Assembly (NCBI GenBank): GCA_947069175.1
Contig: CAMTDV010000023.1
Span: 88,133,563 to 88,197,562 of the forward strand
DNA from: Scalesia atractyloides
Lineage: Eukaryota; Streptophyta; Magnoliopsida; Asterales; Asteraceae
DNA: 64,000 nt
Reading direction: 5' to 3'
Below are positions 23,501-35,000 of this stretch, piece after piece. The position numbers and the translations under genes were made by a program. Under the pieces are notes generated by a model. It searched no databases. It was not told the DNA's origin and saw only the letters and a list, made by a program, of their open reading frames with translations. The number at the start of each line of letters is the position of its first letter. Positions within the stretch are counted from its first letter, which is position 1.

Positions 23501-26500
23501 CGGTCAAACATATGATGTAGACGTAACTTTGAGTTTTGAACATGTTGGCTTGTATCTTGATTGTGTATTAGTCACCTTTTAGGCTACGAAATTTTATCAA
23601 AGACTTAAATGGAGATATAAAATTGTGAATTTGCAGACTCATGATTTCAATTCAAATTTTGGTACATTCTCACTGTTCTAACCAACATTCGTGTTCTGAT
23701 TTGACCCTGGTTTCGTTAAAAGATCACCTTCAATCGAAATTCAAAACTAACGGTTTTTTCTGGCATAAAAATATTGGTTACCTAACATTAAAATTTGACC
23801 AAAGTTGTACCTTTCTAATGCAAAAGGCTCCAAACGAACCAAGTGAACACGAACAACCTTGTCCGTGTGGACTTAAGGAAATATATGTGTTCATGAATCA
23901 TTCATGAACACTTTCCGAATGAGTTTTTCTGTTCGTGTTTGTTCGTTAAGGAAATGAACGTGTTTGTGTTCGTTGTTAATTTTAGATAATGAACGTTCAC
24001 GAACACAAACTAAGGTTCATGAACACAAACAAGTGTCCATGAACATGGTATATAATACACTAATACTTATTAAATATTTTATGTGTCGGAACTTTGAAGT
24101 ATTTAGATATTATATAAAGATCAAAAACACAAATGAGCTATCGAACACAAACGAACACATTACCAAACGTTCACGAACATAAATGAATGAACGCGGCCTC
24201 TGTTCATGTTCGTTCATTTAACCAAACAAACAAATTTTCTTGTACATGTTCTTTCATTTATTAAACGAACGAACACACAACGAACTTCCCACCGATCTGT
24301 TCATGAACTGTTCATTGAACGTTCAGTTTGTTTGCAGTCCTATGCAGCATATTGTCCAAATAAAACGTTTTGACTTACCTTGGTTTTGGTGGTGGTGCGT
24401 CAACCTCCTCAACTAAAATCATACCAATGCGAGCTACTCAACTTACGCTCCTTCGATCCAAGTGCAGGGACCATTTTACGTTCTTGCCCTCGAGAACTAA
24501 CCGATAAACCTTTACCTCGCCTGGTATACACTTTTTTCGGTGGCTCATGTTTATGCTGACCTTTATAAATAATTTTTGTGACGGAACTGTACTGATCACA
24601 CGCCTCGATCTTTTTAGCATCACAATTATTGTATGTGCACTTGAAATAGCTTCTAGAGCCTTTAGGACTCTTCACTTGTTTCTGACCGTATTTCCGCCAG
24701 TTGTACCCGTCTATAGGTGTTTTGACGGTGCGTGAAGTAGATACGGGTTTGGAATCGGAATTAATGTTCTGGTCGCCTGTTAATGTTATGTCGGTTCGTA
24801 AATTTAATCTTGGAAGACTTGAAATCGTTGGTGAAAATTCCGAGGTTGAAGATGAAACCCCGAGTGTTTGAATTGGGTTCCCGTTTGAGCTTCGGCGGCT
24901 TGAGCTATAACGATTGCCAAGGCTTGTTGGTGGCTTCCTTGAAGTTGATTCTGAGCGGCAAAATGGTAAATAAATGAAATGCATTGGAACATAAAAAAAA
25001 CAAATACTTGCATAAAAAACAAACTTATTTAATAAGAAAATCAGAATGGTATTCCCTTCTTCCCAAAAAATAGTTGAACTGATGAAGAGTAGTTTTCAAG
25101 TTTAAATTGGTGGCAGATTTTAAAGCGTATTATCTTAACTAGATCAAAATTTGTGACATATACTAAAAAACACTGTAGACTATATTATTTTATTTATAAA
25201 ACAATAATACATTTGGATTACACATATACAACTTCAAAAATAAGTTGTATGATTAGTTTCGAACAAAATTGTGCATGTCCATTCGTTTAGCATTGCAGTA
25301 GTCCATGAACGGTTCACGAACACATAACCGAACGAAAACTCTTGTTTGTGTTTGTTCATTAAGGAATTGAAATTGTTCACGAACAGTTGACAAATACATA
25401 ACACAAACGAACATATACCATTTCAAAAAAATAAACATTCTTAATCCCAAGCATTAGACATAATCACCTAGTTAAGCACTTGACATAGTTTTTTGTAAAC
25501 ATAATTATCCAAAAACGAAGGCACAAGTTGGACATAATAAGCATAAACACAATAATTTTCAAAGATCTAAATTTAAAATTAAGTTTTTCATAAGATACAA
25601 GCTTCAAATGACTAGTGTTTCTAGATTAGACATTAGGATAATAAACTAAAAAATTGAAAGTATAAAATAAAAAATAATGTTTAGTGACTAAACATAAACA
25701 AACGACCATGATCGGACGTAAATGAACGAACATATTACCGAACACAACTGAATGAACGTGACATTTGTTCGTGTTTGCTCATTAAAGTAATAGAACGAAA
25801 TTCCTTGTTCATGTCCGTTCATTTATAAAACGAATGAACTTCCTGCCGAACAGTTCATGAATTGTTCATTGAATGTTCGGTTTGGTTACAGCAAAATGTA
25901 ACCGTGTAAGCTCAAGTCAGGTACAGGTTTACCTTCAAGCGCTCCAACTCATGGTCGTGCACCTCATACTGTACCGGCACCTCCGCCAAACCTAAACACA
26001 AAGTCACAAGCTATTCAAATTACACACAAACCAGAGGTGTAAACAAGCAGAGCACGAGCATTTATCGAGCCTCGTTTAATAAACAAGCTCAAGCATGAGC
26101 TTCACACATCGAGCTCGAGCCCGCTTGTGAGCTTTTTATTTCTACAATTTTTATTTAATATTAAGTATAGTGTTAGGATCATATACAAATAAGTTTTATT
26201 CTATCATAATAAATGTTAATTTTCATCTTAACTAGAGTAACTATTATTACTCTATTTGTAGTGTTTAAAACTAGAGTAATTATTATTCCGCTACAACTCG
26301 GGTCATATGAAAATTACTCTAGTTAATCATATGTTCCGCAGATTAATTTATTGTACCTGATTACTTAACATACTAAGTATAGTATTATTAGAATCAAATA
26401 CAAACAGGCTTTATCGTACTAAACGTTAATTTTCATCTGAACTAGAGTAACTATTATCACTCAATTTGTAACAATTTTGAACTAAAGTAATTACCATTAC

Positions 26501-26946
26501 GCTAAAACTAGAGTCAGATGATAATTACTCTAGTTATTTAAATATTAAGTAGGTTAATTCTGTCTGTACCGGATTCAAAACTTAAGTATATATCTATATA
26601 ATAAAAATACAATAATAATAATTATTATTATTATATAGCTCGAGCCTAAACGAGCTCATTTACAACCCTAGCACAGGCACATGAACAAAACAAAACTGAA
26701 TTAAAAAAACAACCGATCGTACTACATACCAGAGGCTAGGGTTTCAGATCGAAAACTTGTAGAATCTTCCTCAATTTCCATACGCGAAGTCTCCAAATCA
26801 CTATCCTGATCAACAGTGGCATCGTCATCGTCGAATTCGTCGGCGGAATCTTGTTGAACGTCGTCGTTTTGACCGTGGCGGTTCCGGTGTCTTGTTACGA
26901 TTTCGAATTGAGTTGCTTCGGAGCTCCGATCACTGTCGTCATCCAT
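20543..26946 (-). CDS. WRKY32: Group I WRKY transcription factor, WRKY32-like; frame broken by one base
   Basis: A nuclear transcription factor binding W-box (TTGAC) DNA. Six exons are inferred: 26946-26730 (ATG, acidic MDDDSDRSSEATQFE), 25991-25933 (VHDHELERLK), 24950-24447, 24412-24379, 23323-23165 and 20789-20543. All splice phases agree. Exon 3 holds the N-terminal WRKY domain (DGYNWRKYGQKQVKSPKGSR, then CTYNNC and HKH). Exons 5 and 6 hold the C-terminal domain (DGYRWRKYGQKMVKG, split by the family's conserved intron, then CTSAGC and HDH). Two domains define group I. The C-terminal domain with TYKGIHDHDMP resembles Arabidopsis WRKY32. Expected length is about 406 residues. Odd: exon 3 changes frame near 24875-24890 by one missing base, and the gap between exons 3 and 4 is only 34 bases. 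Large introns contain hAT-type insertions. Family is certain; whether the copy works is not. Confidence 0.85.
21645..22354. mobile_element. hAT-type non-autonomous element (WRKY gene intron)
   Basis: Terminal inverted repeats TAGGGCTGCAAACGAAC at the left and their complement at the right (to 22354). Flanks TATAGATA (21637-21644) and TATAGATG (22355-22362) match at 7 of 8 bases, the hAT target-duplication length. The body consists of many GTTCGTTC/GAACGAAC subterminal repeats. No transposase. Confidence 0.8.
23826..24341. mobile_element. hAT-type non-autonomous element, same family (WRKY gene intron)
   Basis: Ends GGCTCCAAACGAACC and (complement of right end) AGGACTGCAAACAAAC, both like the element at 21645. 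Flanks ATGCAAAA (23818-23825) and ATGCAGCA (24342-24349) agree at 6 of 8. The same GAACGAAC/GTTCGTTC body. Older and more diverged. Confidence 0.6.
25285..25895. mobile_element. Degraded hAT-type element of the GTTCGTTC family (WRKY gene intron)
   Basis: Internal GAACGGTTCACGAACAC and GTTCATTGAATGTTCGGTT at the two sides with the usual GAACGAAC repeats between, but the outermost ends are eroded and no target-site copy can be matched. Boundaries are approximate. Confidence 0.45.
26031..26675. mobile_element. Probable hAT-like MITE with duplicated core (WRKY intron 1)
   Basis: The left end AGGTGTAAACAAGC and the complement of the right end AGGGTTGTAAATGAGC are similar. Subterminal GAGCTCGAG motifs lie at both sides. 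The core has two related blocks (about 26160-26350 and 26385-26545) with TTAACTAGAGTAACTATTAT and its inverse. No clear target-site duplication. Confidence 0.45.
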
Positions 26947-29072
26947 GGCGGAATCTGGAGAATTTGATTTGAGTGATTGGAGATTTTGTTGGATTTTTGT
27001 ATTTGTTGTTTTGGTCTTTGCTAAAAGGAAGAAAAGTCGTTTCAGAGGGGTAGTAGTAGTAGTAGTGTTATTATTATTATTATTTTTATTTTTGTATTTG
27101 CTATTATCAATTATGTGTACTTTTTGTATACTTTTAAGATGTGATACTTTTAAGTTGTACATACTAGATGTTACCTACAAGATGTAATGGGGTCAACACT
27201 TTCACTACAATATTTAACTTTACATAAGGTTTTGAAAAGAAAAATAAATAAAAACTACGAGGTTAAACAATCGTTATATTGAAACGAAGGCAATTATTGT
27301 TCTTTAGCTAAAATAATGAAGGTCGGAAGGATCAAATTTTGAATATGAAAAAGACTATTCATGAGTCTCACAAACACCCACACATGTTGGTTTTTAGAAG
27401 GGACACAAGCTTTCTTTGAAGACGTTAAGAGGAAGTCAAACTCGTTTGTTCAATTGGGCTAAGAAAGATGATATAGCTGTCGTTCTAAAAAAAACTCAAA
27501 TTAATTTTCAAGAATATACAGATTCATGTTGTAACAAAGAAGTGGTGTCGTCGTGTCGCTTTAAACGTGTTATTGTGGTTTGGATTTGAAACGAGTTAGC
27601 CGTACTATAAAATCATCCCAGGTGATTTCAAGCGAATTCTATAAGGCATACAATTACAAAGGGATCAACAGTGGCAAGCTGCTGCCCGTTGGTCCTTTTT
27701 CTAAGTTTTTTTTATTTATATTCTATAAGGCATACAATTACAAGAGGGATCAACATTTTATTACTTTAGCATTTACTCTTCAACATTTAATAAAATCTTA
27801 TAATCATTTTTTAAGTGTTTATATTTATGTACGGGTCGGATATATTACGTTTTTGTTTTTTGTTATTTAGTAAGTTTTTGTTAAAACCTTTACCCTTCAA
27901 CATTTAGTATTGACAATTACAACCCTTCAACTTTCTAAAAACTATAATCACTTGCTTATATTTAGGTACGTGTCGTATAAATTCAATTTGATTACGTTTC
28001 TTTGAAAATAAGTAAGCTCAAATATAATATTTTCTTTTTGTTTTTTTTGTACGTTTTCAGTTGATCTACGTTTTGGCACAAATTTTGTTTTAGAAATTCG
28101 ACTTACTTTACGTTTCGGGCCCATTGCAACGCGCAGTACCATTTTTAACTAAAAACATATTTTTTTACTTATTTTTATGTATGTGTCGGTATAAGTTCAG
28201 GTTGGTGTTCGACGTAAATTTCTTTCGCAAATACATATAATACGTTTCCGTACATATTATTTTGTACATCTTCAGTTTTCTACGTTTTGATCTAACTTTT
28301 TTGTTCAGAAAGATTCAGATCTTCATTGCACAAATCCAAGATACTTTACATTTAGACTCGTCGTATCACGCGGGCAAATTTACTAGTTTTAAATAAGGAT
28401 GAAGCTCCTCATCGCATCTCGATTCCAACATGTACTGAAGTCGCCAATTTTTTCCAACCCAACTATCTTACGTCGTGTAAATAAATAATTGGTGCATATT
28501 GTAATTCTTTCATTTTTTTTAAATAATAATGTAATAATTTCGTACATTATTTCATGAAAAGGTCATTATAGATTATATCAATCGGATTTTTAAGTTTAAA
28601 TATCATTTAAACACCACTCTCAGCTCTATAGAGAACATATTATCAACATGTTATTATAAGTTGCATCTTGCAAAATGGATTCAGCAATCGTGCAATTCTG
28701 ATTGCTCAAACATAAGAAAATTACGTAATACACACCGTTACCGATGATGAGACTAAAGTCAAGATAGATCTATGTATCTAAAGTCAAGATAGATCTATGT
28801 ATCAATCCTTGTGTCTAGTTTAGCCAGCTCAAACCTTTCAAACCATCATCCACACAATTGAACCATTTGAGTGCATCCTTGGCTTCCTCAGGGTTTTCGA
28901 GTCTAAAGAAAACCGAACAGAAAATAAAAATTGTTAAAACCAACCTAGATATAGGTATATTGTATCTAGCGCCAAATGATTTCAACAATTTGTTCAACCT
29001 TAAGATCTTGACAACAACGCCAAGAAAAGATCTTCACATCTTCAGTTGATTTTTCAAGCAAACACAGACGAT
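26947..29072. other. Spacer between WRKY and DOT2-like genes
   Basis: Includes the presumed WRKY promoter and leader, with GTAGTAGTAGTAGT/TTATTATT microsatellites at about 27046-27090. At about 28360-28391 a GC-rich stretch is followed by ACTAGT, a weak Helitron-like end. A 24-base direct duplication (AAGTCAAGATAGATCTATGT unit) lies at 28752-28801. On the minus strand about 28910-28819 a good 3' splice-site-like tract precedes an open frame (LENPEEAKDALKWFNCVDDG, then a stop) that I do not recognise. Confidence 0.4.
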
Positions 29073-32000
29073 TCAGGTTTTCGGTTTCTTTGGTGGGCCC
29101 ATCTCTCCAGGTTCAGATTTCCGCTTTATACCCAGAAAGTGTTCAACCTGACAACAACAAAAACCTTGTGTTAGTCATCACAATTAAAACTAGTGGTTAA
29201 CATAGAAACCAAATCCCTGAACCGTAACCGAAATAACCAAAAAAAATGAATCGAAGATAATGAACCGATTGAGTAAGTTAACAGATGAGTTCTAACCTTT
29301 CTATCGCCAAGCATCGGTGTCAAGCTTCCTGGGAAATCCTCCATTGTAGCAAAACCACTTCTGGGATCACTTGTTTGCCTAAAAAGAATTCATCCCATTG
29401 GAAAAAAAAAAGTTGATCAATAACAACAAAAATCAAAACCAAAATACAGATAAAAAGAAAGTAATTTTAATACCAAATCAATCAATTAAAATACTAAATA
29501 TTCATTGATAAAATAGTGATAGGATGCTGTACCCTGGTTTGACATGACCGCTAAGAACAAGATAAGGTGTTTTCATCTTAGATTGAGCTTCCCTCATTCT
29601 TTCAACAGATAACGAAGGTGTGTCAGCGTTCCTCATTTGTTTTACTTTCAGCTCCTCATGATATTGTCTCATACGTTTTTCTTGTTTCATCTTTCCGGGC
29701 CCCTTTCCATGGAACTTGTGTGAAATCAGCCGAAAAGCCTCCTTAGGAGTCAACTGGTCAAACAAAAGAACATCAGTCAGTTATAACATAACCATGATTT
29801 ATTCATTTTGCAACTAAAATGACCATAAAAAGTATCTAAAATATTATTTCAGGTATAGCCATTTTAGTTGAATAACATAGTTCAATATATGCTACAATGT
29901 GTTGGGTAGCAGGTCAAAATGGGTTCGAATTGAAATCATATCTTTTTTATTATAAGTTGATAAGTTAAAACGGGCCAGGTCATATTTCGTTGACCCAAAA
30001 ATACATTTTGCACATTATTTTTATTTTTTTCATAACTAGTGTAAATTGTGAATTTAAAAAAAAGCAATAATATTGCAAAATAATCTAAATCTTTAATTTT
30101 CTCTGTTGAACTGGTTTTACTAACCAAGTTTTTAAGACAAAAACAATGGATCATTTAAGATAACTACAGAAGGTGGTTATCATCATTAACCATCAAATTC
30201 AAATTTTTAAATACAAAAACGGTTTTAACCATCAACTACCAACCACCTATGAAGTAGTTATGAAAAAAATAGTTGTAACCTAATAGCTGTTAGGACTCTG
30301 ATGAGCAAATATTTGACCCGTTTTGAGATTAGAAAACTAAAACCAAAACAACCCACCCATTTTATGCGAACGGGTCAAAACTGCCACATCTAGCTAATAC
30401 CTTCCCAGCAGATAACATAACTATCAAATCAAGAAAAAACTATCGAAATTACGAATGTTTAATGATTGTAATGAGTACTTACGATTCTTCCATATTCATC
30501 AGTCCGCTCAATCCGTATCTCTTTTTTATCATCATTCTCATTAACAATGCCGACCAGCTTGCTCTTCTTTTTATCCATATTTCTACCACCCCATTCGACA
30601 GTATCTTTTAGGGTTCCACGGTCCTTAAGTAGCCTAAGTGCACCAGATAGCCCTTTTCCGAGTGAACTCTCGTGAATTGTTTCGTCTGGTTTTACATCTT
30701 CTTCCTCATCTGCCATTTTTTCATCCTGAATAACATCTTTCACCTCTGCCCAACCACCATCGTTACCTTTTTGTTCTTGTTCTGTTGGTGGTGATGCTGC
30801 TACATCTTCCTCCATGAAAACATCTTCAGCATCAGGGTTATGAGCTTCTGTAAACATACAAAACGGAATCATTAATATGAGAACTTTTATTGTCTTATAT
30901 GCATTTTCTTTTCGAATAGATGGAATGGAACGAATAAGGTAAACGACATTTATGTGTAGTTGTCTGGTATGCATGAAATATATATTTAAAATAACTTAGA
31001 ATTCCTTCAAACTGAGAAATCCCGTACAAATGCATTACAAAATATGACATCTTCATTTGTCTAACAATGTTTAATCAAAATGGAAACTTGACTAAATAAA
31101 TAAATAAAGCCACATGAGTTATCCATAGTGTATTCATATGCTCAAAGATCTTCAAAATCACTTTATTAAAATAATAATACATTTTTATGAAAGAACTACC
31201 CTGAAAAAATCGACCTAAAGGGTGACACATAAAAAGACCTTGGTTTTAAAAAGCGAGAGGCGCACAAAAGCGACGAGATTTAAAACCGAGGTGCGAAGCG
31301 CGGAGCGCAAAAGCGGCGGCCTTTTCGCACCCGAGGCGCAAGCTAATTATATATATATTTTATATACCCCATAGTTTTTAGCTTTCCCTACCCAAAATAT
31401 AGCTGAAAATAAGGTTTTTGTATGATTTTGGCGGCATGTACAATCTAAAAAACCCAAGGTACTACTATTAGATGCATAAAAACGCCACAGGTACAAGAGG
31501 TGCGCGCCTCAGGCCAAAAAAGCCCAAAAAATCCCAAAAAAGAGCGTCTTTTTGGCGCTTCATGTAATCACTCTAGGCGCTGAGCGAAAAAGCCCCAGGG
31601 TGTGCGCCTTGTTGCGCCTCACGCTTTTTAAAACCAAGAAAAAGACTATTAACAATACAAAGTGCAGGGACATTATCATCATTTCCTAAAATTTAAGGGA
31701 TTTTTCATGCATAGGAAATTCCAAGAACTCGTCTAAGCAGTTAATACGGTAAAAAATCCGATATCAGTCAAGGACTGGTATTTGAGACATAGGTTATCAC
31801 TGTGGGATATCGGTAACTTTAATATCATGCATAATTTACATACACACGCATACACATACATATAGCAATTTAATACTAACAATTTAGTATACTCTCCTAC
31901 CATTACCAAATTAACCTTTTGCAACTTGCAAAACACTAACAATCATAGCAAGTAGAAACTGATTTAAGACCAAAAACACTAGCAATTAACAATTAAAACT

Positions 32001-35000
32001 TAAAACACTAACAGCAGCAATAAGAACAAGGACGAATGGTAGAACTAAAAAAGGTACTGACATCAGGAAAATCGTGATATATAGGTCAAATATCGCCGAT
32101 AGTATGGGTACCGATGTTCTGACCAATATTTGACACCGATATTTTACATGGGACCGATAACCAATATTAACTGCATACTTAACGAGTAAACTGACCTTAA
32201 GCTAAATGACTTGACCGACAACAGAACTGGTCAAACAGGATATTTGACACCGATATTTTACATGGGGACCGATAACCGATATAAACTGCATAGTTAACGA
32301 GTAAATTGACTTTAAGCTAAATGACTTGACCGGCAACAGAACTAGTCAAACAGGATGACAGTTAGAATATTCACACGCTTAAAAATCTCCTATTGCGTAT
32401 TGCATGGCATAGTAGTTTTCTGAATCATATTTAGCAAATCAATTATATATTAAATTCAAAAAAAAGAGAGCCCACACCAATAAATTACCTTTTCCACCCA
32501 AACTAATTTGACCGATACCCAACTCCACGACCCACACATTTCCATCCTATATTACACAGAACGAAAAAATAATGCTGCCTAAGATTAAAAAAACAGATAA
32601 CATACCTTCATCAAGCTGAAGGCCCCATACAAACTCTTCCATCTCCGTAAAAACCACCTTATTATCTTGCGACTCCACATTATCTGCATCAGCGTTCTTA
32701 CTACTGGAAGAAGCAAGTAAAGCAACCGCTGTGTGGCTCGGACTCGCCCTGCTCATCTTGCTTTTCAAGAGCAAGTTTTCTAGCCCTTTGTAACGACTTT
32801 ATGAAGATCAACGTCATCATCACCAAACACAAAACCATCGTCATCCTCTTTCTCAACAGTAACCGTTTGCTCCAACCTTAGCGCTTTAGACGCTTCATCT
32901 GCTTTCAAATACGCAGTTTGAAACGCATCGTTTCTCTTTTCCACTTCGGATCTCTCTTGTTGTTCCTTTTGGGCTTGTCTTTTACCATCAGCCCGTGACC
33001 CACGGTCCCCCTCTCCTAACCCTGCAGATCGGGCTTCGGCCTCAAGGGCTTCGAGATCTAACTTGTCTTTCTTTCGCAATGATTTCTTTTTCTTGGGCTT
33101 TTTGAACTTCATCATCTCTTCGGTAGTGTAATAGTCTGTTGAGATTTTTGCAGATGATGTAAGATCTTCGAAATGAGGGGTCACGGATGCACCTTCTATT
33201 CTTCTTCGAAGCTGAAAGTTAAAGCACATGAAACTTATCAATTATCGTACTTCCATTTTAAATAAAATCCTATACCTAGAAACTCTAAATCAAAATCTAG
33301 AAACATAGTGGCAATTAAAAATCATGCAACAAAATATGCAAAAATTACCTCTTCCAGTTTTTTTTCAGCTTCGCCACCAAAGCGCCCTCTTTCATCAAGA
33401 GTTACACCCTGAAAAAAAGTATATTGTAAAAAAATAAAAATAAGAACAAAAAGTGACATCTAAAAAATGAATCATGTTGAAATATTCACTTCATTCACAA
33501 CAGGATCATCATATTGTGGAAGCATTTTCTTTTCAAATCCAAGATCTTCATTAAACCTACAAGGCAAAACAACCAAGAAGCAAAATTAGTTTCTAAGCAT
33601 TACTAAAAAAGATAAATGGCAAAACGGGCGACGTGGGTTGTGTTGGGTAACGGGTCAAAGAGATACTTGGTTGACCCGAAAGCCTTTTACTCCAAAACTT
33701 CTATCTTTTTATATTAGACTGTAATACAATTTAGAGAAATAATACAAATTCAATACTACTCAAACTTTTTTTAACACTTTGGGCAACTTTTGACCCATTT
33801 CATTGTTGGTAATTACACCTAATATTAGGCCTGTAAACGAACCAAACATTCATGAACTATTCGTGAACTTGTTCCGCAGGAAGTTCGTTCATTTAATTAA
33901 CGAACAAACATGAACACACATGTTGTTCGTTCATTTATGTTCGTGAGCATCCGTTTATGTTCGTTCATTTATGTTTGTATATATTTTAATCAAGGTTTAA
34001 AAAACGGAAACGAGTTTCGAGCGTTTTCCCTTCGCATCATGAGACGTAAGTATCGAGGTGAGACGAGGGTTAAGGCTGAGGCGGTATTAATAAATATATA
34101 GAAAAATTATATATATTATAAAAAAATAAATAGTTAACATCAAAAAAAGAAATTTCTCATCAAATTTCATTAGATTCGATAGTTAAAACATAAGAAAGAT
34201 TCAACACATTTAAACAGATTATCATACACATGTAACAGCACATTCTGTACAGATTAAACAACACAGGATTGCAGGAACATCAAGTATTATACAACAGTAT
34301 TATACATCAAAGATTATCTAAATGAATAAACTGAATACATAATACAGGATTACAGGGACAGCATGTATTATACAGTAAAAACTACAGAATACAGGATTAT
34401 ACAGCAAGTATTATTAACAGCAGCAAAAATCAAAATCATTAACGTCAGAATCAGATTAAAACAAGAACGACAACAATAATCGGAATCATTAACATCAGAA
34501 TTAGATTAAGACAAGAACAGCGGCAATAATCGGAATCATTACATCAGAATCAGATTAACAAGACCAGCAGCAATAGTCGGAATCATAACATCAGAATCAG
34601 ATAAACAGACCAGCAGCAATAGTCGGAATCATTAACATCAGAATCAGATTAAAACAAGAACAGCAGCAATAGTCGGAAGTTCGGAATCATTAACAGAAGC
34701 AAGTACTATTAACAGCAGAAAAAAAATTAACAGCAGCCGTAATTTATTTAACAGCAGCAATATTTATTCATATCGATTAAACAAAAAAAAGTCGGCCAAT
34801 AAGTTTGGCGCCTAAAAAACACCCTAATCTATGCCGCCTAAAACATACACGTACGCCTCGACAAAATAGTTCCGCCTCGAAACAAAACGTGCGCCTCACA
34901 CCACTGAGGCATGCGTATAACATCTGTCCCTGAGGCGCCGCCTCATATACGCTTTTGCTCTGTTCCGCCTCGAGGGCGCCTCATTACGGACGCCACGGTC

